DNA from: Verrucomicrobiota bacterium
Lineage (GTDB): Bacteria > Verrucomicrobiota > Verrucomicrobiia > Limisphaerales > JACDHS01
Assembly (NCBI GenBank): GCA_013820875.1
Contig: JACDHS010000033.1
Coordinates: forward strand, 1-40,907
Reading direction: 5' to 3'
DNA length: 40,907 bases
Shown piece by piece: positions 33,950-40,907 of the stretch. Every line of letters starts with the position of its first letter. Position 1 is the first letter of the stretch. The notes under the pieces are model-generated. The model searched no databases and was not told the DNA's origin. It worked only from the letters and a program-made list of their open reading frames with translations. The position numbers and the translations under genes are program-made.

Positions 33950-34569
33950 TGCGGACGGCTGTTGGTTTCAGTGACGATGTTTAATATTTCGGTCGAAGTC
34001 TGCTCCATATCGAGCGCGATGGAATTCACGCGGCTGACGAGATAGTTATAGCCTGCATAAGCCGGAATCGCCACGGCCAGACCGAACGCCGTGCAGATCA
34101 GCGCCTGCCAGACACCACCCGAGAGTTGCCCGATGTGCGCCTGCAATCCTGCATCCTGCAGCTTGGTAAAAATCTCGATAAAACCGAGCACCGTTCCAAG
34201 CAAGCCCATGAGGGGGGCAATTTGTGCAATGGTGGCGATGAGATTCAATTTTTCCTCCAGGCGCGGCACTTCAAGGTAACCGGCGTCTTCGAGGATTTCG
34301 CGGATGTCTTCGCGGTTTCGTTCCCGATTCAGAATGGCCGCTTTGACCAGGCGCGCAACAGGACCGGGTGTGGCATCGCAGATCGCGAGGGCTTCGACGA
34401 CATTATCGCGTTTCAACACATTGCGTACGCCATTCAGGAATTCTGCGGAATTGATCTGGGCGCGGTGATAAAACAAAACGCGTTCGAAGAATACAGTGAT
34501 TCCAATGGCGCTGGTCGCCAAAATCACCCAGATCATCGGCCCGCCTTTTGCAAGAACTTCAGGCAACAT
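33946..34569 (-). CDS. exbB: ExbB/TolQ-family proton channel (second system)
   Basis: A 207-residue membrane protein. The N-terminal helix is residues 12-30 (MIWVILATSAIGITVFFERV). The core helices contain IAQIAPLMGLLGTVLGFIEIF (conserved Thr) and ALICTAFGLAVAIPAYAGYNYL (conserved Thr). It is the first gene of a four-gene minus-strand operon with ExbD-like, TonB-like and zinc-ribbon genes, all linked by ATGA overlaps or gaps of a few bases. It is distinct in sequence from the ExbB at 4279-4914, so the cell has at least two such motors. Confidence 0.88.
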   Translation of the reverse strand: MLPEVLAKGGPMIWVILATSAIGITVFFERVLFYHRAQINSAEFLNGVRNVLKRDNVVEALAICDATPGPVARLVKAAILNRERNREDIREILEDAGYLEVPRLEEKLNLIATIAQIAPLMGLLGTVLGFIEIFTKLQDAGLQAHIGQLSGGVWQALICTAFGLAVAIPAYAGYNYLVSRVNSIALDMEQTSTEILNIVTETNSRPQ

Positions 34570-34784
34570 GGCGCTTAGTCTATTGGTAGAATAGGAAAGG
34601 CAAAGTGGAAAGTAGCCAGTGTTCAGCTTTCCGGCTTCAGTTTTTCAGGTCGGTGACTATTGGCAATTGCTCCCCACGCAACGGGAGTGGGAACCACGCG
34701 AAAGGGAGTGGGAATTTGGGGAGAGGCCGGAATTACCTGAAATTCGTGTCAAATCCCCGTTGAGAAGAATCCCATTGGTGCTTC

Positions 34785-35462
34785 TTAGTCCTTACCCGCG
34801 GCAACAACCGCCAGGTCATCAAAACGGATCGTTGTTCCGGCGAACGGTGTTCCTGAGATCGAGGCTTTGCCGGGGGTGAGCAATGCCGTGTCTTCAAAGG
34901 AAAGGTGAATTGGCTCCGCGCCTCCCTGCGACACTTTGCCCTCTACTTTAACTCCGTCCCTGGTTTGGACCGCAGCGAGATGCAATGAACTCCATTCACC
35001 CGATTTCCATGTGTATTCCATCGTTTGCATGACCTGCTCGCCTTTGAAAAGTTCGACTGCTTTCTTGGCGGCGGAGATTTGCAGCTTATATCCCCCTACC
35101 CCGCACAATGCGACTCCGAAGGCCGGCATACGACGCCCTTTTGAAGTGCTGAAAATGCGAGCGGAAACTGCGACGTTCGCATTCGTTACGGGACCAAACA
35201 TGACGGTGTAGGTGTCCGTCGGCGAGCCGGGCAGTTCGAGAAATTTGTTTCCCTCTTCCTCCTGAACAGTGAACTGCCCATCGAGCACCATCAGATCTTC
35301 AGGGACTTTGCCGATTTCGGCTTTTTGGAAATTGTTCGTGTAAAAAGTTTGCGCCTGCGCGAGAGCGATGGAGGCAAACAAGACCGCTACGATCAATGCC
35401 GATCGAAAATTCTCAACCCCTCCGTATCTGTGTCCATCTGTGTTCATCTGTGGTTTTGCCAT
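34785..35462 (-). CDS. Secreted protein of unknown function, LamG/DUF1080-like
   Basis: A 225-residue exported protein. The start ATG 35462 has AAGGAAG eight bases upstream, and the coding start falls inside a genomic GTGTCC-type microrepeat (MAKPQMNTDGHRYGG is repeat-encoded). A hydrophobic signal segment follows (SALIVAVLFASIALAQA). The mature part, about 190 residues, is beta-rich (FYTNNFQKAEIGKVPEDLMVLDGQFTVQEEEGNKFLEL, then AGTTIRFDDLAVV), reminiscent of concanavalin-like glycan-binding folds. It is 12 nt downstream of the FtsX-type permease on the same strand and probably cotranscribed. Confidence 0.62.
   Translation of the reverse strand: MAKPQMNTDGHRYGGVENFRSALIVAVLFASIALAQAQTFYTNNFQKAEIGKVPEDLMVLDGQFTVQEEEGNKFLELPGSPTDTYTVMFGPVTNANVAVSARIFSTSKGRRMPAFGVALCGVGGYKLQISAAKKAVELFKGEQVMQTMEYTWKSGEWSSLHLAAVQTRDGVKVEGKVSQGGAEPIHLSFEDTALLTPGKASISGTPFAGTTIRFDDLAVVAAGKD
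35426..35457. repeat. GTGTCC microrepeat at a gene start (second copy)
   Basis: Three near-tandem words, ATCTGTGTCC-ATCTGTGTTC-ATCTGTGG, closely match 1808-1842. Here the gene reads the opposite strand, and the repeat codes for MNTDGHR-type residues just after the start codon. Confidence 0.65.
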
Positions 35463-35474
35463 TAAAATTCTTCC

Positions 35475-38400
35475 TTACTCATTTCGCAGCGCATTGAGCA
35501 ACTCGCCTCGCAACGCCAGGCTTGTTGCAACTATCGTCGAAAGTAAACCGCAGAACAAAATTGCGCCCAGCAAAATTCCGAGTGAAACCAGCGGCAACTC
35601 CGTCCGCGCATAGAGCAGGTTTGGAAGGATTGCTATGCCTGCTGCGACCACACCAATGATCAACCCGAACCAGAGCAGCACCGCATGCTCATTCAAGACC
35701 AACCATCGCAAGGCGCGCTTCCGAAAACCGATCGCCTGTAGGGTGGCAAATTCGCCGCGTCGCTCGAACACATTACGCAAAACAACAATGCCCAACCCGG
35801 CACTGCCGAGGAGCAAGCCGAGTCCGCCGAGAATCTGGAACGTATTCAAATAGGTATTTTGCACAGCGTTGAAAGCGGCCAATCGTTCGGCTGCTGGCGT
35901 GATTTCCAAACCGGCATCACGCAACGCACGGGACAATGCCTGAGAAACCTCGCTTACATTGTTTGACGGCGCATCGATCAGGAACATTCGATAGCCGGCT
36001 TCTCCCGGAAACTTTTCGATAAAGGCACGCTCATCAATTAAGAGGTTTCCCTGGAGAATCGAATTAGCCACACTCGCCACAATCCGCACCTTGAACCGGT
36101 TGCCGCGTTCGTCGGTGTAATCAAGGGTGTCGCCCACTTTCTTGCGCATCGCCCAGGTGATGGAGGCGTCATCGCCGATGGCGGGGATTTCATCCGGAGA
36201 AGTCGCTTTCAAAAGCAGCCACGGATTTTCGACGGTTGCTCCCTCAACCGTTTTCGCGAAAGAAAAGGCACCACGTCGAGCAAGTTCGTCCGGATCCACT
36301 CCCAGCAAACGCGGCGTCTGCGCGCTGTTGAGATTCAAACAACTGGCATCATCGCCCGCTCGAACACGGAAGGAAACAAAACTGACGTCCGGTAGATCCG
36401 CTTCCTCCAGACCAAAAAATTCGCGTCCGGCTGTTTCGTTTAAATTTTTTATCACCGGGAATGCCGATTCACCCAGCAGCGCGAAGCCGCCGGTTCCAGA
36501 GGAACGTTCTGTAAGTTGATCACTGGTCTCCAGTCGGAACGCACCTACCGCCACGATCAAAAAGGTACCGCTGGCGAGCAACGCCATGGTGGCCAGACTC
36601 CGTTTGCGACGACGCGTGGTGTTGCGAATGCCGAGTGCCGAAAGGTTAAAATCGGAAGCATGGCTGGATCGCGCGATCCGTTTCAGAAATGCCGCAACTC
36701 CCGAAAGTCCGGCGACGAGCAACAACGCACCCGCACCAAAAAAGATTCCGGCATTGGCGGTCTGCTGTTGCCAAAGGGCAAATGCAACAAGGCCCAGAGC
36801 AACAATGACAGAAAGAGCAAAAACCCATTCTGCCCAGTTGCGATTTTTTTCACCGACGGACAACTCGCTGCTCGTCGGATCGCTGCTCAGCAATTCGCGC
36901 GCGGGTTGACGGCCTTGCTTCCGCAGCACGAAAAAGATCGTGAGCACACTCACGATGAAACTCGCTGACAAACCAATCGCCAGGGTCACGGGGGTGAAAT
37001 GAAACGTGAGGGCGGATGTTCCGGTGGCGCTGCGCCAGATCGTGGTGAGCCCCGCAAGCATCGCTCGCGCATAAAATATTCCACCGATCACTCCGAGAAT
37101 TCCGCCGAGCAACGCGATGCCGCTGCCTTCCAGCAACAAGAGATTGCGAACCTGTTTTGGACGGAAGCCGAGGGCAAGCAATGTGCCGGTCTCGCGGATG
37201 CGTTGTTCGACACCGAACTGAAACAGGAGGGCCATCAGAATCAACGCGGCTAGAATCAGGAAGAAACTGAACCCGAGAAAGAGTTGTCCGAAATCCTGTG
37301 CCGGCGCGCTGGCCGCAAGGGCGCCTTCACGAAGCGGCAGGAAACTCAGGCCCACCGATTGCGGAGTGATGCTCTTTTGCAGAGCCGTTTCGAGTTCCGC
37401 AAACGCGGCAGACTCAGGATAACGCACGGCAGTGAGATCGCCGAAGCGGTTAGCCCACAACCCCTGCCCGGCTGGGAGTGTGATGAAGGCTTTTGGAGTT
37501 CCCCGGAATTGTTCCCAGTATGCTTCATCTTTTGGACGAAGCTTTTTCATCTCAATCGTGAAACCCGCATCCCAGTTCTCGGTCTTCTCAGCTTTGGCGA
37601 TGCCCGGAAATTCCGGCATCAAGGTCCGATCGGCATAAATCCCTTCCATCGGAACAATCGCGCGCACGGTGAAGACGTTTGTTCTTTCCACCAGTTGCTG
37701 CGCACTGCCGGGAACGAAATAGCTCAAGGAGATTTCGTCACCGGCTTTTGCACCGAGATCTTCCGCCAACCATTCGTTCAGCAGGATTTCATTATCACGC
37801 ATTTCCTTCGGGACAATCGGAGCATCGGCGGCAGTGACTATTGAGTAAGGAGTGGAACGATCGCCGAGTCGCAGTTCGTTGACGAAGTAGGTCAGAACAC
37901 CAGTAGTGCGCGGGGTAGCTTTCAACGCGGCATTCGCGATCGGCTCATCCAGGAAAACGCGTTCAGAGCGGAGTTCAGATCCCGGCTGATTTGTCATCTT
38001 CACCAAGGCGAGCTGTGCGTCGGCAAGTTGCCAGTTGTTACGCAACGCAGCACCTGGATCCAAACCTTCGGAGATTTTCGCGAGCAGTAGATTCGCTTTA
38101 CCGGGAAGCTCCAGGCGTTTTTGCAAAAGGCTGATGGGAACAAAGGCGTTCAACGGCGGGATCTGGTTCGCCTGCAGGCTGAAATGGCCAAATGCGTTGT
38201 CATCGGCAATGGCGGACACCGAAAGCCTCATGACTACCGACGTGTCTTCCTGCGGCGAAATCGGCGAGTCACGTGAAAGCAAGGAAGGTTTGTGGACGCG
38301 CAGGAGAACGGAATCGCCAACCGTTGCTTTCAGATGATGCGCGAGACGATCGTTTAGAATAACGCCATCGGCCAATGCGCCATCCAGGCGACTCTGCGCC

Positions 38401-38747
38401 AGTTTCCAAAACCCGTCGTCCACCCCAAGGATTTGCACCTGGTTGGCACGAGCCGAGTTGTCGGAAGTCGCCACAATTCCGGGCACCTGCAAAAGAGCCG
38501 CAGTGTCGCCGAGTCCGTTCAATTCACTTGCGAGTTGTGCCCGAAAGAAACGGTCATTCCCAACCAGCGCCACATCCGCTTTCCCAATCCGCGCAAGTGC
38601 CATCCCGCGCAGACTGGCACGAACCGAATCGCCGACGATTAAAGCTCCAATCAACACTGCGCTACCAATGGCCGCCCCGAGCAAAGGCCCGAGATGCGAC
38701 CGCGCATGAAACCGAAAACTGCTACAAATGAGCCGGAAAAAATTCAT
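35475..38747 (-). CDS. FtsX-like ABC transporter permease
   Basis: A 1090-residue inner-membrane protein with an N-terminal helix at about 22-42 and large periplasmic regions. Two FtsX-type domains are visible, at about 486-614 (FSFFLILAALILMALLFQFGVEQRIRETGTLLALGFRPKQVRNLLLLEG) and about 959-1085 (LGGLGLLLGSAGLGIVVLRNVFERRGEFATLQAIGFRKRALRWLVLNEH). The RETGTLLALGF and RGEFATLQAIGF cytoplasmic segments are the FtsX coupling motif. Such fused double permeases belong to MacB/LolCDE-like exporters that pull substrates from the membrane. No ATPase gene is adjacent within the window. Confidence 0.85.
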   Translation of the reverse strand: MNFFRLICSSFRFHARSHLGPLLGAAIGSAVLIGALIVGDSVRASLRGMALARIGKADVALVGNDRFFRAQLASELNGLGDTAALLQVPGIVATSDNSARANQVQILGVDDGFWKLAQSRLDGALADGVILNDRLAHHLKATVGDSVLLRVHKPSLLSRDSPISPQEDTSVVMRLSVSAIADDNAFGHFSLQANQIPPLNAFVPISLLQKRLELPGKANLLLAKISEGLDPGAALRNNWQLADAQLALVKMTNQPGSELRSERVFLDEPIANAALKATPRTTGVLTYFVNELRLGDRSTPYSIVTAADAPIVPKEMRDNEILLNEWLAEDLGAKAGDEISLSYFVPGSAQQLVERTNVFTVRAIVPMEGIYADRTLMPEFPGIAKAEKTENWDAGFTIEMKKLRPKDEAYWEQFRGTPKAFITLPAGQGLWANRFGDLTAVRYPESAAFAELETALQKSITPQSVGLSFLPLREGALAASAPAQDFGQLFLGFSFFLILAALILMALLFQFGVEQRIRETGTLLALGFRPKQVRNLLLLEGSGIALLGGILGVIGGIFYARAMLAGLTTIWRSATGTSALTFHFTPVTLAIGLSASFIVSVLTIFFVLRKQGRQPARELLSSDPTSSELSVGEKNRNWAEWVFALSVIVALGLVAFALWQQQTANAGIFFGAGALLLVAGLSGVAAFLKRIARSSHASDFNLSALGIRNTTRRRKRSLATMALLASGTFLIVAVGAFRLETSDQLTERSSGTGGFALLGESAFPVIKNLNETAGREFFGLEEADLPDVSFVSFRVRAGDDASCLNLNSAQTPRLLGVDPDELARRGAFSFAKTVEGATVENPWLLLKATSPDEIPAIGDDASITWAMRKKVGDTLDYTDERGNRFKVRIVASVANSILQGNLLIDERAFIEKFPGEAGYRMFLIDAPSNNVSEVSQALSRALRDAGLEITPAAERLAAFNAVQNTYLNTFQILGGLGLLLGSAGLGIVVLRNVFERRGEFATLQAIGFRKRALRWLVLNEHAVLLWFGLIIGVVAAGIAILPNLLYARTELPLVSLGILLGAILFCGLLSTIVATSLALRGELLNALRNE

Positions 38748-38806
38748 AAAACCGCACCTATGCTAAAACCAGGGGCAGAAAAATGCTATAGCGTGAAGTT
38801 ACATAG

Positions 38807-38870
38807 TTGAATTGTTGCATGGAAGCGCCGTCGCGGCCTCCTCCCCCGACGCAACCATGCATCCATTCAA
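38807..38870. repeat. REP-like inverted repeat (second, shorter copy)
   Basis: The arms 38807-38822 (TTGAATTGTTGCATGG) and 38855-38870 (CCATGCATCCATTCAA) pair with two mismatches around a 32 nt GC-rich centre. The words resemble those of the 1641-1742 element. It lies between the permease and lgt starts (divergent), so any terminator role is unlikely here. Confidence 0.6.
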
Positions 38871-38932
38871 CCATTCACCCACCCCCTTCTGTCCCTATTT
38901 GCTATTTAATCGCACGACACTAATCTACGCCG

Positions 38933-39724
38933 GTGCATCCGATTGCATTTAGAATAGGCGACCTTTCTGTCCATTGGTACGGCATCCTTGTCGCGCTTGG
39001 TTTTATTCTTGGTTTCTGGACCGCTGGCCGCCGCGCGCAACGGAATGGGATTTCTTCGGATAAAATAATGGATCTCGCGCCCTGGATCCTGATCCCGGCG
39101 ATCATCGGAGCACGCGGTTTGCACGTTATTTCCTACTGGCAGGAGTTTGCCGACAAATCGATTTGGACCATTTTCAACATTCGCGGCGGCGGGCTGGTTT
39201 TCTACGGCGGGTTCATTGGAGCCTGTCTTGGCACTATTGCGTATGCCCGGATCAAAAAGATTCCACTTTGGAAACTGGCGGATGCACTCGCGCCCAGTGT
39301 CGCACTTGGCCATGCCTTCGGTCGCCTCGGTTGCTTGATGACCGGATGTTGTTATGGCACAGAATGCACGTTGCCATGGGCAATCCAATACCCGCATGGA
39401 CATGAAACCTTCCCGGCGGACGTTCATCCGGTGCAGGTATATGAAGCCCTGCTCAATTTCGCGCTCTATGCCGGGCTTGCGTGGTTTTACCGGCGTAAAA
39501 AGTTTGATGGCCAAATCTTTGCGACGTATCTCATCCTTTACGCAATCGTCCGTTCCTTTACCGAAATGTTTCGCGCGGATTACAGCGCTTCGGAATATTT
39601 CCTGGGCTTCATCAGCCCCGGACAATTGGTGAGCATTTTTATTATCACGTTCGGGGTTGTGCTGTTCTGGTATCAATCACGGCAAAAAACTGCCGGTGTT
39701 AATGAGCGCGTTAAAAGAAAATAG
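38933..39724 (+). CDS. lgt: Prolipoprotein diacylglyceryl transferase
   Basis: A 263-residue integral membrane protein starting with GTG; no better start is close. Several membrane helices are present. Family motifs are FRIGDLSVHWYGILVALGF at the N-terminus, GGGLVFYGGFIGA, the Lgt signature GHAFGRLGCLMTGCCYG and HPVQVYEALLNF. It transfers diacylglyceryl from phosphatidylglycerol to the Cys of prolipoproteins, the first step of lipoprotein maturation. This fits the lipoprotein FKBP in this window. Confidence 0.95.
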   Translation: MHPIAFRIGDLSVHWYGILVALGFILGFWTAGRRAQRNGISSDKIMDLAPWILIPAIIGARGLHVISYWQEFADKSIWTIFNIRGGGLVFYGGFIGACLGTIAYARIKKIPLWKLADALAPSVALGHAFGRLGCLMTGCCYGTECTLPWAIQYPHGHETFPADVHPVQVYEALLNFALYAGLAWFYRRKKFDGQIFATYLILYAIVRSFTEMFRADYSASEYFLGFISPGQLVSIFIITFGVVLFWYQSRQKTAGVNERVKRK

Positions 39725-39729
39725 TTTGT

Positions 39730-39891
39730 GTCCCGAAGGGGTGACTAAAATTTTTCGCATCGTTGCCCCATTGAATTCCAAGGGCTATACGCAACCCCTT
39801 CAGGGTTGGAACATTGTTTCACGTTTTCCCAGGGGAGCTTTTACCTCGCAACACCGTTGCTGGGCTTTGTTACGCAATCCCGTTGGGATTG
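39730..39891 (+). repeat. Palindromic intergenic element
   Basis: A repeat of about 160 bp between lgt and miaA. It starts at CCCGAAGGGGTGA and contains short hairpins separated by similar spacers: CAACCC/GGGTTG near 39792-39808, GCAAC/GTTGC near 39848-39860, and CAATCCC/GGGATTG near 39875-39891. Its right 105 nt (39787-39891) has a full-length relative inside the DUF1553-family gene. An open frame reading through it is an artefact. Confidence 0.75.
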
Positions 39892-39913
39892 AATTTGCGA
39901 ACGCACAATTTTC

Positions 39914-40861
39914 ATGAGTGCCGAACCCGCCCAAACACCACTTCCCGTCTTCATCGCCGGCCCAACCGCTTCCGGCAAGTCGGCGCTCGCGCTGGCATTG
40001 GCGGAGCGGTTGAACGGCGAAATCATCTCTGTTGATTCCATGCAGGTTTATCGCGGACTGGATATCGGCACCGCCAAACCGACACCTGCCGAGCGCGACA
40101 CAGTTCGCCACCACCTGATCGATGTCGCGGAGTTGAGCGAGCCGTTCGACGCCGCAAAATTTTGCGAACTGGCCCGGGCCGCAACGAGCGAAATTCAAGC
40201 GCGCGGCAAGGCGCCAATCTTCTGCGGCGGAACAGGGCTCTACTTCAAAGCCTTCCTCGAAGGTTTAGGCGAAGCCCCTCCTTCCGACGAACAATTACGC
40301 ACCGAACTTGAGCAGACCCCTTTGGAAGAATTGCTGCGCGAATTACAAAGCAAAGATCCAATAACCTTTGAACAGGTGGACCGGCAAAATTCCCGTCGCG
40401 TCGTTCGCGCTTTGGAAGTTATTCGTCTCACAGGCAAACCGTTCTCCGAACAGCGCTCCGCCTGGCAGAAGACTACAGAAAAGAAACCGGCGCCAAATTT
40501 TTTCGGGTTGCAGCGTGAACCTGCTGACCTGCACGAACGCATCAACCGGCGCGTGGATCAAATGTTTGCTAAAGGATTAGTCGTGGAGACGGAACGCTTG
40601 CTCAAGGCCGGTTTGGACCAGAATAAAACAGCGATGCAGGCAATTGGTTATCGCCAGGTAGTGGAACATTTGCGAGGCGAACGGAACCTCCCTGAAACCG
40701 TCGATGTGATCAAAATCAAAACCCGCCAATACGCCAAACGCCAGATGACCTGGTTCAGGGGCCAATTTGAATTGCAATGGCTGGTAGTAGGCCAGGATAA
40801 AAGTATTCAGCAAATCACCGAGACGATTGGCTCGGTATTCGTGAGCCGCAAAGGGGCGTGA
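39914..40861 (+). CDS. miaA: tRNA dimethylallyltransferase MiaA
   Basis: A 315-residue cytosolic enzyme that adds a dimethylallyl group to A37 of tRNAs reading UNN codons. Visible motifs are the P-loop VFIAGPTASGKSA (residues 12-24), EIISVDSMQVYRGLDIGTAKP, HHLIDV, ARAATSEIQ, PIFCGGTGLYFKAFLEG and the C-terminal TKTRQYAKRQMTWFRG-like KIKTRQYAKRQMTWFRGQ. Length and motifs are complete. It is 22 nt downstream of the palindromic element, so its promoter may lie in or before that element. Confidence 0.95.
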   Translation: MSAEPAQTPLPVFIAGPTASGKSALALALAERLNGEIISVDSMQVYRGLDIGTAKPTPAERDTVRHHLIDVAELSEPFDAAKFCELARAATSEIQARGKAPIFCGGTGLYFKAFLEGLGEAPPSDEQLRTELEQTPLEELLRELQSKDPITFEQVDRQNSRRVVRALEVIRLTGKPFSEQRSAWQKTTEKKPAPNFFGLQREPADLHERINRRVDQMFAKGLVVETERLLKAGLDQNKTAMQAIGYRQVVEHLRGERNLPETVDVIKIKTRQYAKRQMTWFRGQFELQWLVVGQDKSIQQITETIGSVFVSRKGA

Positions 40862-40907
40862 TTAAAAGTGGGTGAGATTTCCGAAGGAACGGAGCGCGGC
40901 GTAAACC

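Noticed and set aside
34619-34879. Plus-strand frame with repeated REWE words
   Set aside because: It arises from a short direct repeat (GGGAGTGGGAA) and overlaps a better minus-strand gene.
39657-39917. Open frame of 86 codons between lgt and miaA
   Set aside because: It overlaps lgt in another frame and then reads through the palindromic repeat.

Overview
The window looks like a chromosomal segment of a Verrucomicrobiota bacterium, probably of the Pedosphaera/Limisphaera type (subdivision 3). This is inferred from gene content rather than a marker gene. The main clue is a pair of planctomycete/verrucomicrobial-type genes: a PSCyt1-DUF1549-LamG-DUF1553 protein followed by a DUF1501 protein. 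Other clues are a secreted PQQ-type propeller, several TonB/ExbB/ExbD sets, an ebo-type gene pair, a Gram-negative TamA/TamB pair, and many short palindromic repeats beside genes. No rRNA, tRNA, CRISPR array, transposase or integrase was recognised.

Layout. 1-5.4 kb: UPF0114 membrane protein, nitrilase-family amidase, secreted beta-propeller, then a TonB-like/ExbB/ExbD operon. 5.4-9.8 kb: a methyltransferase-glycosyltransferase fusion, a tail-anchored acetyltransferase-like protein and a secreted PHP metallohydrolase. 9.9-16.7 kb: the cytochrome/DUF1553 and DUF1501 pair, ruvC and a secreted M19 dipeptidase. 16.8-18.8 kb: two poorly characterised minus-strand genes. 18.8-20.6 kb: an accessory island with a nested palindrome, five 41-42 bp tandem repeats, a double-DUF5076 gene, an integron-type attC site and a zinc-binding membrane protein. 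20.7-24.9 kb: FKBP lipoprotein, DUF1802, Maf, metF, and a convergent phosphodiesterase (eboF-like). 25.1-32.2 kb: dehydroquinate-synthase-like eboD, then divergent tamB-tamA. 32.3-34.6 kb: a second, minus-strand ExbB/ExbD/TonB-like operon ending in a small zinc-ribbon protein. 34.8-38.7 kb: an FtsX-type permease and a secreted protein. 38.9-40.9 kb: lgt and miaA.

Functional themes. Much of the window concerns the cell envelope: two proton-motive-force transducing systems, the TamA/TamB outer-membrane assembly module, Lgt, a lipoprotein FKBP, an FtsX permease and several secreted enzymes. Housekeeping functions (RuvC, MetF, Maf, MiaA) are interspersed.

Most interesting signals: (1) an attC recombination site with canonical bulged-arm architecture and no integrase in the window; (2) a tandem array with an invariant 23 bp core and variable 18-20 bp intervals; (3) a palindromic repeat found intergenically near 39.8 kb and also, in frame, inside the DUF1553-family gene near 12.0 kb; (4) short repeats that supply the start codon or signal-peptide codons of two secreted proteins; (5) an ExbD with a duplicated periplasmic domain and Gly in place of the usual membrane Asp. 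All calls come from reading the sequence; no database search was run.
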